A stretch of DNA of 64,000 nt from Dactylorhiza incarnata (GCA_033032865.1 JAWHQI010000327.1:1512501-1576500); one strand, 5' to 3'. Numbered from the stretch's first letter, positions 32,049 to 44,412 are shown. Numbers and translations: made by a program. The notes: a model not told the origin generated them from the sequence alone.

Positions 32049-32555
32049 CTACAGCTCGGTGAAGTTGTGAATCGCTCCTTTGGGCAGAGATCGATACCAG
32101 CGGAGGGCGTCTCCGCGCAGTGTCTCGGGGAAGATTTTGTAGCTGATTTGATCGGGAAGTCTGAACGTCCGCATCGTTATCAGGAAGTGATTAATGTGCA
32201 TGTACGGGTCCTCTGCTCCGTGAAAATCCTTGTAGTGCGGGAGCTTTAGCCATGACGGGACTGGATATGCCAAGATTGACTTTGACAGAGGGGATCGCCT
32301 TTGCCGGTACGTGTCATCATTCGAATCCTATTGCATCGTGAGAGGGGTCGGATTACCGGATGATCCAAACCACTGGGGTAGGATGGGCGCAACGTCGAGC
32401 GCTCTCCTCGTCGGGCTTTCAGGGACAGAGGAACTGCATGCGTCAGATAGTTCCGGGGGGGGGGGGGGGGGGTCCATTCCTGCTGGTTCCGTGAACTTGG
32501 GCGAAGTGGGCGCTGCGTTCGGAAATCCTTTGCAGGGTATTTGGGGATCCGTTCC
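32049..32555 (-). pseudogene. Tat-like Gypsy gag, capsid part
   Basis: The minus strand has LPHYKDFHGAEDPYMHI, then FPETLRGDALRWYRSLP and HNFTEL, the retrotransposon gag domain of Gypsy elements. The start region is in another frame, and a run of 18 G (32455-32472) lies between, a likely slippage frameshift. Downstream a TAG follows NFTEL and the match is lost. Confidence 0.75.
32455..32472. repeat. Homopolymer run of 18 G
   Basis: It lies in the gag start region, where the minus strand encodes consecutive Pro. Confidence 0.95.
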
Positions 32556-32572
32556 CACAGATGACGCCAAAC

Positions 32573-32815
32573 TGTTGCGGGTCGCTCGGGTGCTTTGGTA
32601 GGCCGGTCGACTTGAACCACCTTAACTCGGAAGAGAACCGAGCGCGCAAACAGTCAAAGAGTAAGCTAGTAAGTGACACGAGAACTTTTAACGTGGAAAA
32701 CCGAGAAAGGTTGAAAAACCACGCGGCCGGAGCTGTGCCAGCCAACTTTCACTATCTTCTGGGGGATTACAATTAGAGACTTAGAGCTCGAGCGCGACAG
32801 GCCGCTTCACGTTAC

Positions 32816-32891
<76 letters not shown>

Positions 32892-33764
32892 CCGAAGGTG
32901 ACAGACCACCTCTCGGAAAGATGTCTTTTTCCTTCTGAGAACAGTAGTGAGAACGAAAGTGAGAATGCTTGTGAGAATAAAAGTGAGAAGGCTGAGTCGC
33001 CTTTTGCGACCTTCGAAGGCTCGAAGGAGATCTTCGATGATTCGAAGGAGTTCTTCAAGCGCCGAAGGAGAATTCCAAGGAAATCTTCAAAGGAGCTCTC
33101 TTGTGTGCAGAAGGCAAGGTCCCTTGAAATGAAGTCCTGAGCTCCTTTTATAGCTTTGGCCGGGGGTAGCCCAGTCATTTTGCCATTGTAATCACCATAA
33201 CCACCTGACGGGCGAATCACGCTGATTGATTTGGAGCACACAGATCGCCATTTTTCGTAAATGACTGTCTCGCACCTCAGGTAGTTCGGGCAGCTTCGTT
33301 GAAGGTAAGAAAGGCGACAAGCGAATCCTGCAATCTGAGAAATTAGGAAAGACAAAAAGTGAGCGTGCCCGGAATGCGGAAGTGTTGTGAGCACGCTCAG
33401 AAGTGTTCTGAGCGCGCAACGAACACGGAAGTGTTCTGTGCACGCAACGAACGCGGAAGTGTTCTGGGTGCGCAACGAACACAGAAGTGTTCTGGGCGTG
33501 TAATGAACACGGAAGCGTTCTGGGCGCGTTATGAGCGCGTTATGAGCGCGGAGCGTTCTGAGCGAACGGATGAATGAGAAGTTGCGCCCCCAAAAGGGGG
33601 ATTGGGCTCCGGTCGCACCCGACGAGGGGCGCGACTTTGGTCGAGCCCTCCGCGAGCCCCCGTGCGAAAAAGGGGGGAGGGGGCTTGGCCGCACCCCATT
33701 GCGGAGAGGGGTGCGGCTTGGCCGCACCCCATGGGGCCGCACCCCACGTGGGGTGTGGTTAGGC
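32573..33764 (-). mobile_element. 5' LTR of Tat-like element, truncated
   Basis: It starts TGTTGCGGGTCGCTCGGG as does 24410 and stays similar up to GTGGGGTGTGGTTAGGC, where the 3' LTR continues for another roughly 245 bp. The GA microsatellite is about 70 bp here against about 24 bp in the 3' LTR. Just inside the element the minus strand reads ACAGTTTGGCGTCATCTGTG, the junction typical of Gypsy elements with TGGCGCC-like primer sites. Confidence 0.82.
32818..32888. repeat. GA microsatellite
   Basis: About 35 GA units. Confidence 0.95.
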
Positions 33765-33783
33765 GAATTTTTAAAAATACGTC

Positions 33784-33886
33784 TTGTACATGCATTTTTA
33801 GGAAAAGTGTTCAACACGAAAGTTGTAGATCTCGACGAAATCTACAATTTTAGTGTTGAACACTTTTCCTAAAAATGCATGTACAA
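33784..33886. repeat. Long fold-back (near-perfect inverted repeat)
   Basis: Left arm TTGTACATGCATTTTTAGGA... pairs with right arm ...TCCTAAAAATGCATGTACAA, about 47 bp per arm with an 8-9 nt loop around CTCGACGA and few mismatches. Weaker pairing continues outward to about 33763 and 33905. Confidence 0.93.
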
Positions 33887-36800
33887 AACTTATTTTCAAA
33901 AGGCACGTAATAACCCATAGAAATTGGTGCGCGAATAGCGAATTGTGGTGTACAAATAACATCACCCAATTAAAATGACCCATTAAAATAAAATAAAAAC
34001 AAAACTAAGTAAAAAACCACACTTATTAGTGGGGCCGGCATAATACCTCTGAGAAATAATTGTTGGGTTAGAGAAGGGGGATGATCCTATTGGAGGAGAA
34101 GAGTGAAAATAAGAAAAGCTTCCTTCGATAGTTTTTTTTTAGAGTGAGAAAGTTCACTAATCTCTAGAAGGTCCAGTACTATTTTTAGGCAAACATTTTT
34201 TTTTCACAACTGCAAAACCAAATTTCTCTAAAATAATGGTGATTGGTGACGATGAGATTAGAACTTTTTCCACAGGTAACTACCATCCCAAAGATGAAGT
34301 TTTTGGAACCGGGTTCTAAGACCATCCGGTTGATCTCCTTGATGGTCCGCGACTCGGATGAAATAATCCCCTGTCCCAAATAGAGCCTAAAAGGGCGCTT
34401 TATTTATTTTTACAAGCCGTCGAAAGTTGAATTTTTCATTGCACCGTTAACTATTTTACTTTTTAAACTAACATTACATGTATATATATAATTAAACAAT
34501 GTTTAATATTATGAAGTTCAAGTAAATGTAAATAATAATTTATGACAATGTTAGATTAAAATGATTTCATATAAGAGAAAAAAATTGCTTTGCTATGTCA
34601 TGTACATAGAAATTCAATATGAAAGGACAAGATTCTATCATATTTATAATTTCTACTAAATGTATGCATGAATGTAAGTCATGATCAGTGGAGTTTCTTC
34701 TTACACCATGCTCTCTAATGCCTGTGCTTTGGAGGTTCATGTGACCGTCCCTATAACAACCATTCCCATGCTTAATGCGTCGACGAACGCATTCTCTTCT
34801 CACAATATCGAGACTGTGGAGAACGACTCGAATGATCCCACTTCTTTCTTTGCTTTGCACTGGTAAAGCTTCGGAGATGCATGGTTCCTTAGCTTCATAC
34901 TCGTCTTGAATTTCCTGAGCAATTACTTATGCGTTTGTTATGACACATATTCTACTGTAAGGTTTTTCGTAAGCTGAATCTCGACTAAGAGTGCTTCATA
35001 TTTCGGATGACTGTTTATCACATCGAATGATAACTTTATATGCGATGGATGCTTTCTCATTAAGGCTAATCCAGTACAATTATGAGCCATCACAAATGCG
35101 CCCTGATGCCTCATCTACAAACAACTTTCATGCGACTTATGTGTGATCTGTATTCTCCCCGATGGTAAAGTCTCCGATGAAATCATTGAATATTTATGCT
35201 TCGATCTTCATCTTATGAGTGTGCTTCAGTTTGAACTCACAAATCTATTGCCAATTTTGCAAATCTCATGGAGTGCTCTATTTTCTCTATGACAGTCTTG
35301 AGGGACTAGTTGGTGACCATTAAACATGGTCTCATCCTTATCGCAAACATGACTAGGGAGAGCATGAGCTTAACTATACAAGATTGATTAGTTCTAGGCA
35401 CATGACACATGCCTATTTGGACGTGATCACTTTAATTTGTCATGTCTTAGCTTTGATTGAAAACACAATATTTTGGGATCATAAGGTTTGGTGCTTCGCT
35501 TCAACCTGTCTTACATGTGTTCACTCACGTCTCGTGCATGCATAAAATCCTTCTAGCTGTTGTAGACTTGTCGTAAAATACCCTCAACATGCTATCCCTT
35601 CGTGTGGACTTGTTGTGATGAATGTTCTCTGCATTTGGGTGAGAGTATTCCATTTTGAGGAGGTTGGATGCCACAAATCCTACCTAGGAGTATGGGAGTT
35701 TACTTGTATGTCCAACATCTAATGCAGTGTTTGAACAACTCATCTATATAAAGGAGGAAGGGCTATGATTGGCGAAAGGGGAGAGAAGCCGGAGGGGTTA
35801 TGGCCAATGAAGGGGAGAGAGGGCTACATGGCTCCACTAATGATCTCATTAGAACAAGGCGCCCAATGTTCAACACTTAAACACAACTATTAGCACTAAT
35901 GAGTAAAAAAATATGTTAAGCAAGTTCGGGTTGTCTAATTTGGCTAAGCCCATAGTCATCATAAATTTTGACTTAAGAGAGACCTATTTTGACTAATGGA
36001 GTCAACTGAGAGTAGTTTAACACAATTACGTCAATTAATGCACGTAAACTAGCTTACTATGTTAGAACTGATAAATCTAGCAAAATAGCTGAATTTTGGC
36101 GTCTCTGGTCATTAAGCGAGCTTATAAGCTAGCAAAATTGACCAATTCAAACAATTTCACATGTTTAACTCATGCGGGGTACGTTCGACTGGACATACAT
36201 ACGATCTTATAAATTTTTGGTGAGCTTTGACGTTCTAATTGGATCATGCTAGCTCGAACCAAATGGTTAAGGTCCGCTCAAACCGAAACTCAATTGGGTC
36301 GCTATGGTCAATTTGAAATGTTTGATCAAATTAGCTCGATATGGCCAATCAAATTAGCTTTAATACGTCAAGATTCACAAAGTTGACCTTACCCGGGTTA
36401 CTCACAACCAATCTAGCCAGATCAACTCGTTCCAAGATTCACCATCCACGAAATGGACCCGCTGGGTCGAAATAAGCAGTTTGGCAAATTTAACGCATCC
36501 AACATTCACAAGCGCAAATCATAATGTTGACACCCAAGACTATGTTGAGTCATTAATCGCATCCAACATTCACAAATTGAAATGTTTGATCAAATTAGCC
36601 TGATCTAGTCAATAAAATTAACTATAATACCTCAAGATTGACAAAGTTGACCCTACCCGTGTCACTCACGAGTAATCTAGCTAGATCAACTCGCTCCAAG
36701 ATTCACCATCCACGAATTGGACCTGCTCGGTCGAAATAAGCAGTTTGGCAAATTTATCGCATCCAACATTCACAAGCGCAAATCATAACGTTGACACCCA

Positions 36801-37029
36801 AGACTCTGTTGAGTCATTAATATGTCATGACGCACTTTAATTATTAACTAAAGCCAAAGGTGTGGTGATTGAAATATTCTCCTCATGATATTAACAATAT
36901 TTATATAATGCTATAAAGAATCAAATCTCTATCCTTTCTGTGCTCATGGCTTCCTTTATATCCTCAAAGCAACATGACATATTCTGATGAGAGTCAGGGA
37001 GATGCCAAAATATCCCTAGAATACATATG
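33887..37029. other. Unassigned region
   Basis: No supported gene. Short frames near 34567-34866 on both strands match nothing I recognise. A TATA-like CTATATAAAGG lies at about 35743 with no frame after it. A 264-bp tandem duplication covers 36315-36821. Confidence 0.5.
36315..36821. repeat. 264-bp tandem duplication
   Basis: GAAATGTTTGATCAAATTAGC starts both copies (36315, 36579). Shared landmarks are CCAAGATTCACCATCCACGA, AATAAGCAGTTTGGCAAATT and GTTGAGTCATTAAT. Confidence 0.88.
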
Positions 37030-37256
37030 GGCTTCGTTTGGTGCGGCGGTGACGGTCGTGAACGCGGTGATGTGGTTATGAACCGTCGTTCGTGAACGCC
37101 CGACCACAACTAAGAAATTTCATCAATTTTTATGTTCAAAACTAGTTTTCTTTTCTTGGCGGTGGTCATAAACGTTGTCATGCCAAGCATGCATTCTATG
37201 ATGACGGTGTTTTTGTCCAAACTCAATGGAGCAAAAACATCGTGTCAAACGGAGCC
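37030..37256. mobile_element. Harbinger-like MITE, copy 1
   Basis: GGCTTCGTTTGGTGC at the left and GTGTCAAACGGAGCC at the right, interior closely related to 38076-38297. Ends are less perfect than copy 2 and no clear 3-bp duplication is left. Confidence 0.75.
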
Positions 37257-37475
37257 ACGATGTTAATTGTGTCTGTATCAATTCTCATGATGCATATTCT
37301 TCTTATATATATATACTATGTAATGTGGTCCTAAGTATATATTCATTGGAGTTGATCATTTCCCTCCAACTCCAACTAATTAATTATGGTGATTGATATT
37401 GATAGACCTAATATGAATATTCGTACTCCTTACTTAGGAATTTTAAATAGTTTTTTAACCCTCAAAAATCACTAA

Positions 37476-38072
37476 GGCTGTGTTCGTTTCGTAGGTTTTG
37501 ATCGAAAGAAATTAGTTTTAGTTCAAAACCAAAAGCTCCTAGATTTTGGTTTTGGATCAAAACTCAATTTTGTTGTTTGTTTGCAGAATGGTTTTCAGTG
37601 ATAGAAATTGAATATGTCAATTTTTTTGTTCGGCTATAGGATGAAATTCAAACGTATGAATTGATATTAAATATATACATATACCTAAACATAATGAAAA
37701 CTTTTAATTAACATGATAATCATAATATAATTATTATAATTCGTACTCTAAATAATGAATATTTTTTTTGAAATAGTTAAAACACGAAAGAATACTATAT
37801 AAATATTTATTTGAAAGAATATTATATAATTAGTGTTTATAAGATTGCTCTAAATAATAATTATTTCTTTGAAATAGTTAAAACACCAAAGATTAATGAA
37901 ATATAATATATCAATAAAGCGTAATTAGTTAACAAAAAATATTAACATATATAATGTCATAAATAATACTATATAAATATCAGAATTTTTAAAATAATAG
38001 ATATAATGTTATAGGGAGAGATTGATGGCGCGTGATTAGCAGGAGAGAGAAAGATCCCCCCAAAACGAAGCC
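37476..38072. mobile_element. Possible Harbinger-like element
   Basis: GGCTGTGTTCGTTT at the left and CAAAACGAAGCC at the right with TAA on both sides (37473-37475, 38073-38075). The terminal repeat is imperfect. No transposase. Its right TAA is shared with the MITE at 38076. Confidence 0.45.
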
Positions 38073-38075
38073 TAA

Positions 38076-38297
38076 GGCTCCGTTTGACGCGGGGATGACA
38101 GTCATGAACACGGTTGTAATGAACTGTCATTCGTGGACGCCCGATCTAACCTAAGGAACTGCATCCACTTTTATGTTCAAAGCTAGTTTTATTTTCTTGG
38201 TGGTGGTCATAACCGTTGTCACGCCAAACATATATTCTATGTCAGTGACATTTTTGTCCAAACTCATCGGAGCAAAAACACCGCGTCAAACGGAGCC
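38076..38297. mobile_element. Harbinger-like MITE, copy 2
   Basis: A perfect 17-bp terminal inverted repeat (GGCTCCGTTTGACGCGG) and a TAA duplication on both sides (38073-38075, 38298-38300). 222 bp, no coding capacity. The 3-bp TAA/TTA target fits PIF/Harbinger (Tourist-type). Confidence 0.85.
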
Positions 38298-38300
38298 TAA

Positions 38301-38540
38301 GTAACCTAGACCACTTATAGATTAAGCAAAGAGGTTAACCACCACACCATTCTGTTCCTCCTATCTACTGCTATAATATATTATATACATAATAATATTA
38401 ATATAAATATAAAATTAAAGTAATATTTCACTCCATCACCGATTAAAAAGTCATAAATTAGGTCAAATCCTCTCTTTTTTATTTCATCGCCCATAATATA
38501 TTATTCATATTTGTTAATGTAATAAATTTATTCTTCTCAA

Positions 38541-38574
<34 letters not shown>

Positions 38575-39277
38575 ATACCAAATTTATTCTTCTTAATCCT
38601 AAACCCTAATATTTATTATATTATCTAACATCACGGTTCAACCCCGGTCCGACCGGTCCAACTGGTCCGACCTTGAACATTTGATCTCACCGGTTCGTTC
38701 TCCGGTCCGGCTCTCAAAACCTTGGATAAAAGACCAAAAAGAGTGGAAATGACGTCCAAAATCGACGAGGAAGGAGAGACGTAATGCGCATTACAAGGAG
38801 CAATAGATGAGGAAGAGAAGACGGAAGATCGATTTATTTTACTTAATAATTAGCGCCCCGCACAATAGAGGTGGAGGGAAGGAGAAGGTGATTCGTAGAA
38901 GATCTATTTTCTTAAATATTACTTTTTCTCTCTCTAATTTTTTTATAACGAGGAGGGAGAAAAAGAGAAATAAAAGGATTAGACATATGCCTTAATGGCC
39001 TATTATATAATTAAATATGTTAATTAGTTAATTATACCACCAAGACTTTTTAGCCACTTAATTATTCGGTAATATAACAATATTATTAATCACCACGTAC
39101 GTTGATGTGATGTCAATCCCAGGCTTCATGTTAGATAAGATCCAACCAGCTAATTATATGTGGGCTACGTCACCTAAATCTGGATATAAACAAACAGTAA
39201 TCGCTTTGCGAGCGCACAAACTCTCAGACGATCAATTATAGAGTCGTGCACTCGCAAATGCGGAAATTTCGTCAGAA
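38301..39277. other. AT-rich spacer with TATA-like site
   Basis: Contains a TA microsatellite (38544-38573) and a GATATAAAC near 39183, about 95 nt upstream of a small ATG frame. No longer gene is visible. Confidence 0.5.
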
Positions 39278-39382
39278 ATGGAGAAGATTCGGTTCCAAAT
39301 TTATTTGGTGCTTCCTAAGTTCACTTCTCTGTATGCGCTGGGGCAGTGGCGGATCCAGAATATTATAAATTGGGGTGCATAA
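39278..39382 (+). other. Short ATG frame interrupted by a hAT MITE
   Basis: The frame MEKIRFQIYLVLPKFTSLYA is 22 codons long before the MITE inserted at 39344; it then runs into the MITE and stops at 39382. It has no match I recognise. Upstream are a TATA-like site and a C/A-rich leader. It may be chance or the 5' end of a lost gene. Confidence 0.25.
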
Positions 39383-39728
39383 AAAATTTCTAAACACAAA
39401 TGCTAGCGGGGTGAGTAGGAGGGTCGTGGGTCACATGTTGAAAATTAATTTTGGGGGTGCACATATCTGAACTTGGTCTGCGAATAGCTAAATTTGATCT
39501 GCGAAAAGCCAACTTTGGTCCGCGAATAGCCAACTTTGATCCGCGAACAAACTAGTTACGTGACGTGAGAACGCTTCCATCGGAGCTGTTTTTCCCTCAT
39601 CCTGCCACCGTTTTTGACATATAAGTAGTCAAAATTTATTGTCTCGACGAGAGGAATCCAAATCACTAATAATTTTGAAAAATAATGAGGGTGTTAGTGT
39701 CCCTCGGGCCCCCTCTGGATCCGCCCTG
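39344..39728. mobile_element. hAT-Tip100-like MITE
   Basis: CAGTGGCGGATCCAG at the left and CTGGATCCGCCCTG at the right, the terminal style of Tip100-type hAT elements. Flanks CGCTGGGG (39336-39343) and CGCTAGGG (39729-39736) match at seven of eight positions, the expected 8-bp duplication. 385 bp, no transposase. Confidence 0.85.
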
Positions 39729-40979
39729 CGCTAGGGTGATTTTTATGTACTAGATCACATTTTTTGACTTATTTTTTTTAAATCACAAAATATTAATGCT
39801 TGTATTTTGTATACTCTTTTTAACTACCATATTACTCATATTTCGATTACAACTGAAAAGAGTACATTCGTAAAATCATGCATTACGATCGTATTTTCAT
39901 TATAAAATGACATTCCAATGATAGAAATGATCTGAGTCTTTATAATTTTTGAAATAAATCATTCATTACGATCGTAAAATGACATTACAATCGTACTTTC
40001 GTTATAAAATGACATTCCAACGGGGAAATGATCAGTCTTTATAATTTCTAATTTTTTTGAAATAAGTCACACTTAACTTTTCATCTGCTTTATTAACAAT
40101 TTTTGCAATGTTGACGATGATGAGACGCTCATGTGACAGTGATGATGTGAATATTAATTATTAAAAAAAATTTAATTTTTCCCAAATTAATTGACTTCAA
40201 TTTTAAAGTTTAATTGTGTGATTTTTGATAAAATATCTAAATCAGTCCATAAATTTTAAGCAGGAGTTGAAATAAGTCACTATAATGTTTATTTTTTTTT
40301 TGAAAAAAGTCCCTATAATTTCTAACTTTTTTTTTGAATATTGTTATGTTGAGTTAATTTATATATGTTGAGGTGATGAGAATATATGTTGTATATGTTG
40401 AGTTAAGAACTTGCTATTATTATTGAGCGGATGTGGCGGTTTTAATTAAAAATAATACGAGTATATTATTAGTGCTTGATAAAAAAAATTAATATTAGTG
40501 TATATAATTTATACATAAAATTAATATTAGGGTAAAAAAGAAATGTAAATACAGAGAGAGAGGACGGGAAGGAGAGGAAGAGAGAGGGAGTGAGAGAGAG
40601 GGAGAGAGTGAAACTGATTTTTTAGATAAAAATATATAATTTTTTTACAAAATAAAATAGGAATATCGATTTATATTTTTTTATGATAATTTTAAGTACT
40701 CATATGTATATGTTTTGAATAAAAGTTTTAAAAATGTAATTGCATTATAAAAATATATTGAAATTGATTTGAAAATTATAAAAGTTGTATTTCCGGCCCC
40801 ACTCATACATGAGCGCAGACCGATAAGAATCAACGAGCACGGGTGCGGAACTGCTCGTATTTTATTAAAGAAATAGTTTGACTCTCTAAATTTAATCTAT
40901 CATCTAATATATGTCAAGCCTGCCATCATAGTCGTTCAAAAAATTTTAATATAATATATAGAAGAGAGAGGAGAGAAGC
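39729..40979. other. AT-rich spacer
   Basis: No gene seen. Purine-rich GA tract near 40551-40610. Confidence 0.5.
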
Positions 40980-41513
40980 ATGGTACACTTAGAAGCACAT
41001 GCATTTACCGGAAGATTAGATAGTGAAGAACAAAAAATAGTCCAAGATATGTATGCTTCTAATGTAAAATCACGGAAAATATTGTCTACTCAACAATCAT
41101 TTTTCTCAGCCTTTGTGTTCTTGTCAAATGAAACCGAGGACAGTTATAAGTGGGCTCTTGAACAATTCAAATCCATATTAGATCAAAATGCATTACCACT
41201 GGTGCTTGTAACTGATAGAGAATTGGCATTGTTGAATGCCATAAAATATGTGTTTCCTACTTCTAAGCATATTTTATGTCAAGTGCACGTGCATAGAAAT
41301 GTTTTGGCAAATTGTAAGAAGTTTTTCAAAGAAGGCAAAGAATGTGAAAAATTTCTTGGAGTATGACAACGGTTGGTAGATGCTAGAACAGAAAATGAAT
41401 TTCATATGCGCTACAATGCTATTATATCATCATATACAGCAAATTACCCCAAAGTTGTGGCATATGTTAGTGGTACATGGGTGGAACCTTATAAGGAGTA
41501 CTTTGTGTCAGCA
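40980..41513 (+). pseudogene. MULE / FAR1-type transposase fragment with internal deletion
   Basis: The N-terminal part reads LEAHAFTGRLDSEEQKIVQDM, followed by SNVKSRKIL, typical of the region before the DDE domain in FAR1-related MULE transposases. It then jumps to FFSAFVFLSNETEDSYKWAL, LVTDRELALLNAI and HILCQVHVHRNVLANCK, parts of the MULE core. The segment that should hold the first catalytic Asp (DSTYKTN-type) is missing, so the core is deleted. A TGA at 41364-41366 stands where Trp is usual, and the same frame then continues to TWVEPYKEYFVSAW. Non-functional. Confidence 0.8.
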
Positions 41514-41730
41514 TGGAGAAGGGTTTTGATGTTTAGATTATGGAGTGTATTTTTTGGACAATGAAAAGCAAGAAAGTATAACTATTTTTGACATTTTTTT
41601 TTGGAATGGAGAAGGGTTTTGATGTTTGCATTATGGAGAATGTATTTTTTGGACAATGAAAAACAAGAAATGTTGGCTATTTTGACACTTTTTTTGGAAT
41701 GGACAAGGGTTTTGATGTTGGCTATTTTTT
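41514..41730 (+). repeat. 93-bp tandem repeat at the end of the MULE fragment
   Basis: TGGAGAAGGGTTTTGATG recurs at 41514, 41607 and, in truncated form (TGGACAAGGG), 41700. The 93-bp unit is a multiple of three. Confidence 0.85.
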
Positions 41731-42043
41731 TTTTAAAATTTTTTGATGATTTGCTAATAACAATAATGTTTGCTAATAGTCATTTTCAAAATATATGGTT
41801 TGCTAATAACCATGGTTTGCTAATAGCGTAACAAGGTTTGCTAATAGCGTAACAAAGTTTGCTAATAACAATGTCCTTATTTTCACACCGGGTTTCGTTT
41901 GTAAATCTAAGTCTTGGTTAAACGAGAGCTCGACACATATCGCAATTCTGGGAGACCGGTTAAGTGTGAGTTTCCTTCTCTAAATAGCGCAAAAATTCTT
42001 CTTTTTAGGGTTCCGAAAAATTTCGCCAGGAGCGACTTGTCAC
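41731..42043. repeat. Short TTTGCTAATAGCGTAACAA repeats
   Basis: TTTGCTAATA words recur from about 41745 to 41875, some as 22-bp tandem units, and again near 42200-42250. Confidence 0.7.
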
Positions 42044-42165
42044 CAGTGGCGGATCCAGAAGATTATAAATGAGGGTGCACAAAAATTTTTTTAACACAAA
42101 TGATAGCGGGGTGAGTAGGATGGTCATGGGTCACATGTTGAAAATTAATTTTGGGGTGGACACAA
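42044..42165. mobile_element. Truncated hAT-Tip100-like MITE
   Basis: CAGTGGCGGATCCAGAAG and the next about 120 bp match the left part of 39344-39728. No right end is seen. Confidence 0.75.
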
Positions 42166-44264
42166 ATTTTTAAACACAAATTTTAATATAATATATGGTT
42201 TGCTAATAACCATGGTTTACTAATAGCGTAACAAGGTTTGCTAATAACAATGTCCTAGATATCCTATCCTTATATGAGAGGATGAGAGAGAGAGGAGAGA
42301 GAGAGAGAAAGAAAGAGAGAGAGAGAGAGAGGAGAGAGGGTGGCTGAATAATGAGGATAGAAAGGGGGAAGAGATAGAAGAGAGAGGGGAGAGGACGGGC
42401 GCAACCCGCTCAAATTTCTATGCAGACGCAACCCGCTCAAATGCGGCCGCAACCCGAACGCGAGCGAAGCCCCGCTAAGAGTCAGCGAGCACGGGCCGCT
42501 GGAAGAACCGAGCTGTGAGTAGTTCTGTTTGATTATGATTTAGGCTAATGCATTTCCAGAAAAGAAAAGTCAAGATGTAGTTACAAATCAATTCGTTATG
42601 ATCCATGAAGAACTGATGTAATTTAGGAAATCTCTGCAAAATCGATTGTCTTGCATAGTATAATCCCATGAAGCATTGGCGGATCTCCTGCATCTAGTAC
42701 TCACTTTTTTGCTGCAGATTTGTGACTTTGTTTTCTCACTTTTCTAATACTCCAAATGTTGATCAGTATGGAAATATTTTCTTGATATCCTCCAAGTATT
42801 GTTTACAAAAACGTGCAATTTCAACTATTAGTGATGTTATCACTTGAAGAGCAAATACAAAAAAAAAAACTTTACTATGGAAGGACATGTGGTCTTTAGC
42901 TAATAATTGTCGGACAGTCTTATTGTCCATCCAGAGCTTATTAGGAGGCGAGCTATCTTATTATATCATCGTTAGGAATGCGGAACTATTTTGATCATCG
43001 CTTTGCAACTTCCTTTTTGTTTGACATCGAACAAAACAATGAAAGCCATCTCAACGACTATGCTGCAACGCTATGGAGCAACCAAGAAGGTATACATTTT
43101 TTGTTGTCTTTTTCCAATATTTTTTATATTTAGAGTCTGTTTGGGTCGCCTTAACCGATTGGAGAAGCAGTGGTGAGAAGCCGTGATAGAATAATCTGCT
43201 TATTTGATAAGTTGTGGGAGAAGCAGTGAAACTGTTTGGCTGAATAACATTTTCAGTGCTTTTTGAAACATAGAAGCCGCTTTAACTGTTTGATAGAAAA
43301 ATGTGATGAAATAAATTTTTTTTTTATATTTTTTAAAATTACACTATACAATTTCAAGATGATTACTAATCTAAAAACTTAAAAAATACAGTCAAAATGA
43401 AAGTTTTATACTTAATTTATTAATTCACAAAAACTGAGCATAAACTAGCAAAAATTGAGGATAAGAGAGCATAAACCAATCTGGTAGTGAACAAATCCAT
43501 AACTGCACATTCATTTTTATGAAAAATTTCATACAATGACAAGGAAGTGTGAACAATCAGAAACTTTGCAGTGAACACAAAAAGTAATCAATCAGAAAAA
43601 ATGATCAATCGTAGGTGAAAAAATGATCAATCTCAGATTTGAGGTGAAAAAAATGATCAATCTCATAGTTATACATTTTTTGTTCTTTTTCCAATGTTTT
43701 TTTATATTTAATTGTTAAGCTGTTACATGTATGTTGGATCTAGATAAGCCTCATAAAGGTAATTCTAGGATCTATTTTTTTGGAAGGTTGGGCACAGGAG
43801 GTAATTATGCTTTGAAGTCTCAACACTTATCACAATGTTGATTTCTTCAATGGACACTTAATTTTTGTTTTTTATTTGTGCAGGGACAATGCAAATGATC
43901 TTCGCATTGCGATTGGGGCAATGTATGCTTACACATGTTCATTTTCTTAACTTTTAGTCAATTAATGGTGTTTTGTTGTTGTTACGTTAATATGTTTTGT
44001 TGTTTACGGATTTTTCGCTCAAGTTTTTGGCTGGAATGATGATGATAGAGTGAAATAAACGTCTGAGATGGGTTGGTTGATGATGAAAAATATCATGATA
44101 GTTGGGTAGGATACTTGTCTCTGTCTGAGTTTCTACGATTGTATTTTGTTGGGTACTTTGGAGACAACTATTTTGATTTTTTGGTCAATCACCTCCTACT
44201 TGAACTTGTTGAATTAGTATTGCATGTAACTAGTACAACGTAACTATCTTTTCACAGTCATATG
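42166..44264. other. Unassigned AT-rich region
   Basis: No gene seen. GA-rich tract about 42280-42335. A CTGTTTGGGTCGCCTT motif near 43138 resembles the end of a hAT or Mutator-type element, but no partner end is found. Confidence 0.5.
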
Positions 44265-44412
44265 TGTTGGGAATATTGCCCTTAATGTTCCCTTGATTTG
44301 AAGAGGCATCACTCACAATGTTAAGTACATATTATATTTGATAAACCCCATTTTGCATCATGACTGTGCAGGGCTTAGATATTCCAAGCATATGAATAAT
44401 GTTAGTGGCTCA

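Noticed and set aside
34567..34866. Overlapping frames on both strands
   Set aside because: No homology I can recognise, AT-rich neighbourhood, no promoter or splice context.
35742..35752. CTATATAAAGG as a host promoter
   Set aside because: A good TATA sequence but no reading frame follows, and no LTR ends could be fixed around it.
43130..43320. CTGTTTGGGTCGCC-type end as a complete hAT or Mutator MITE
   Set aside because: No matching inverted end and no target duplication were found nearby.
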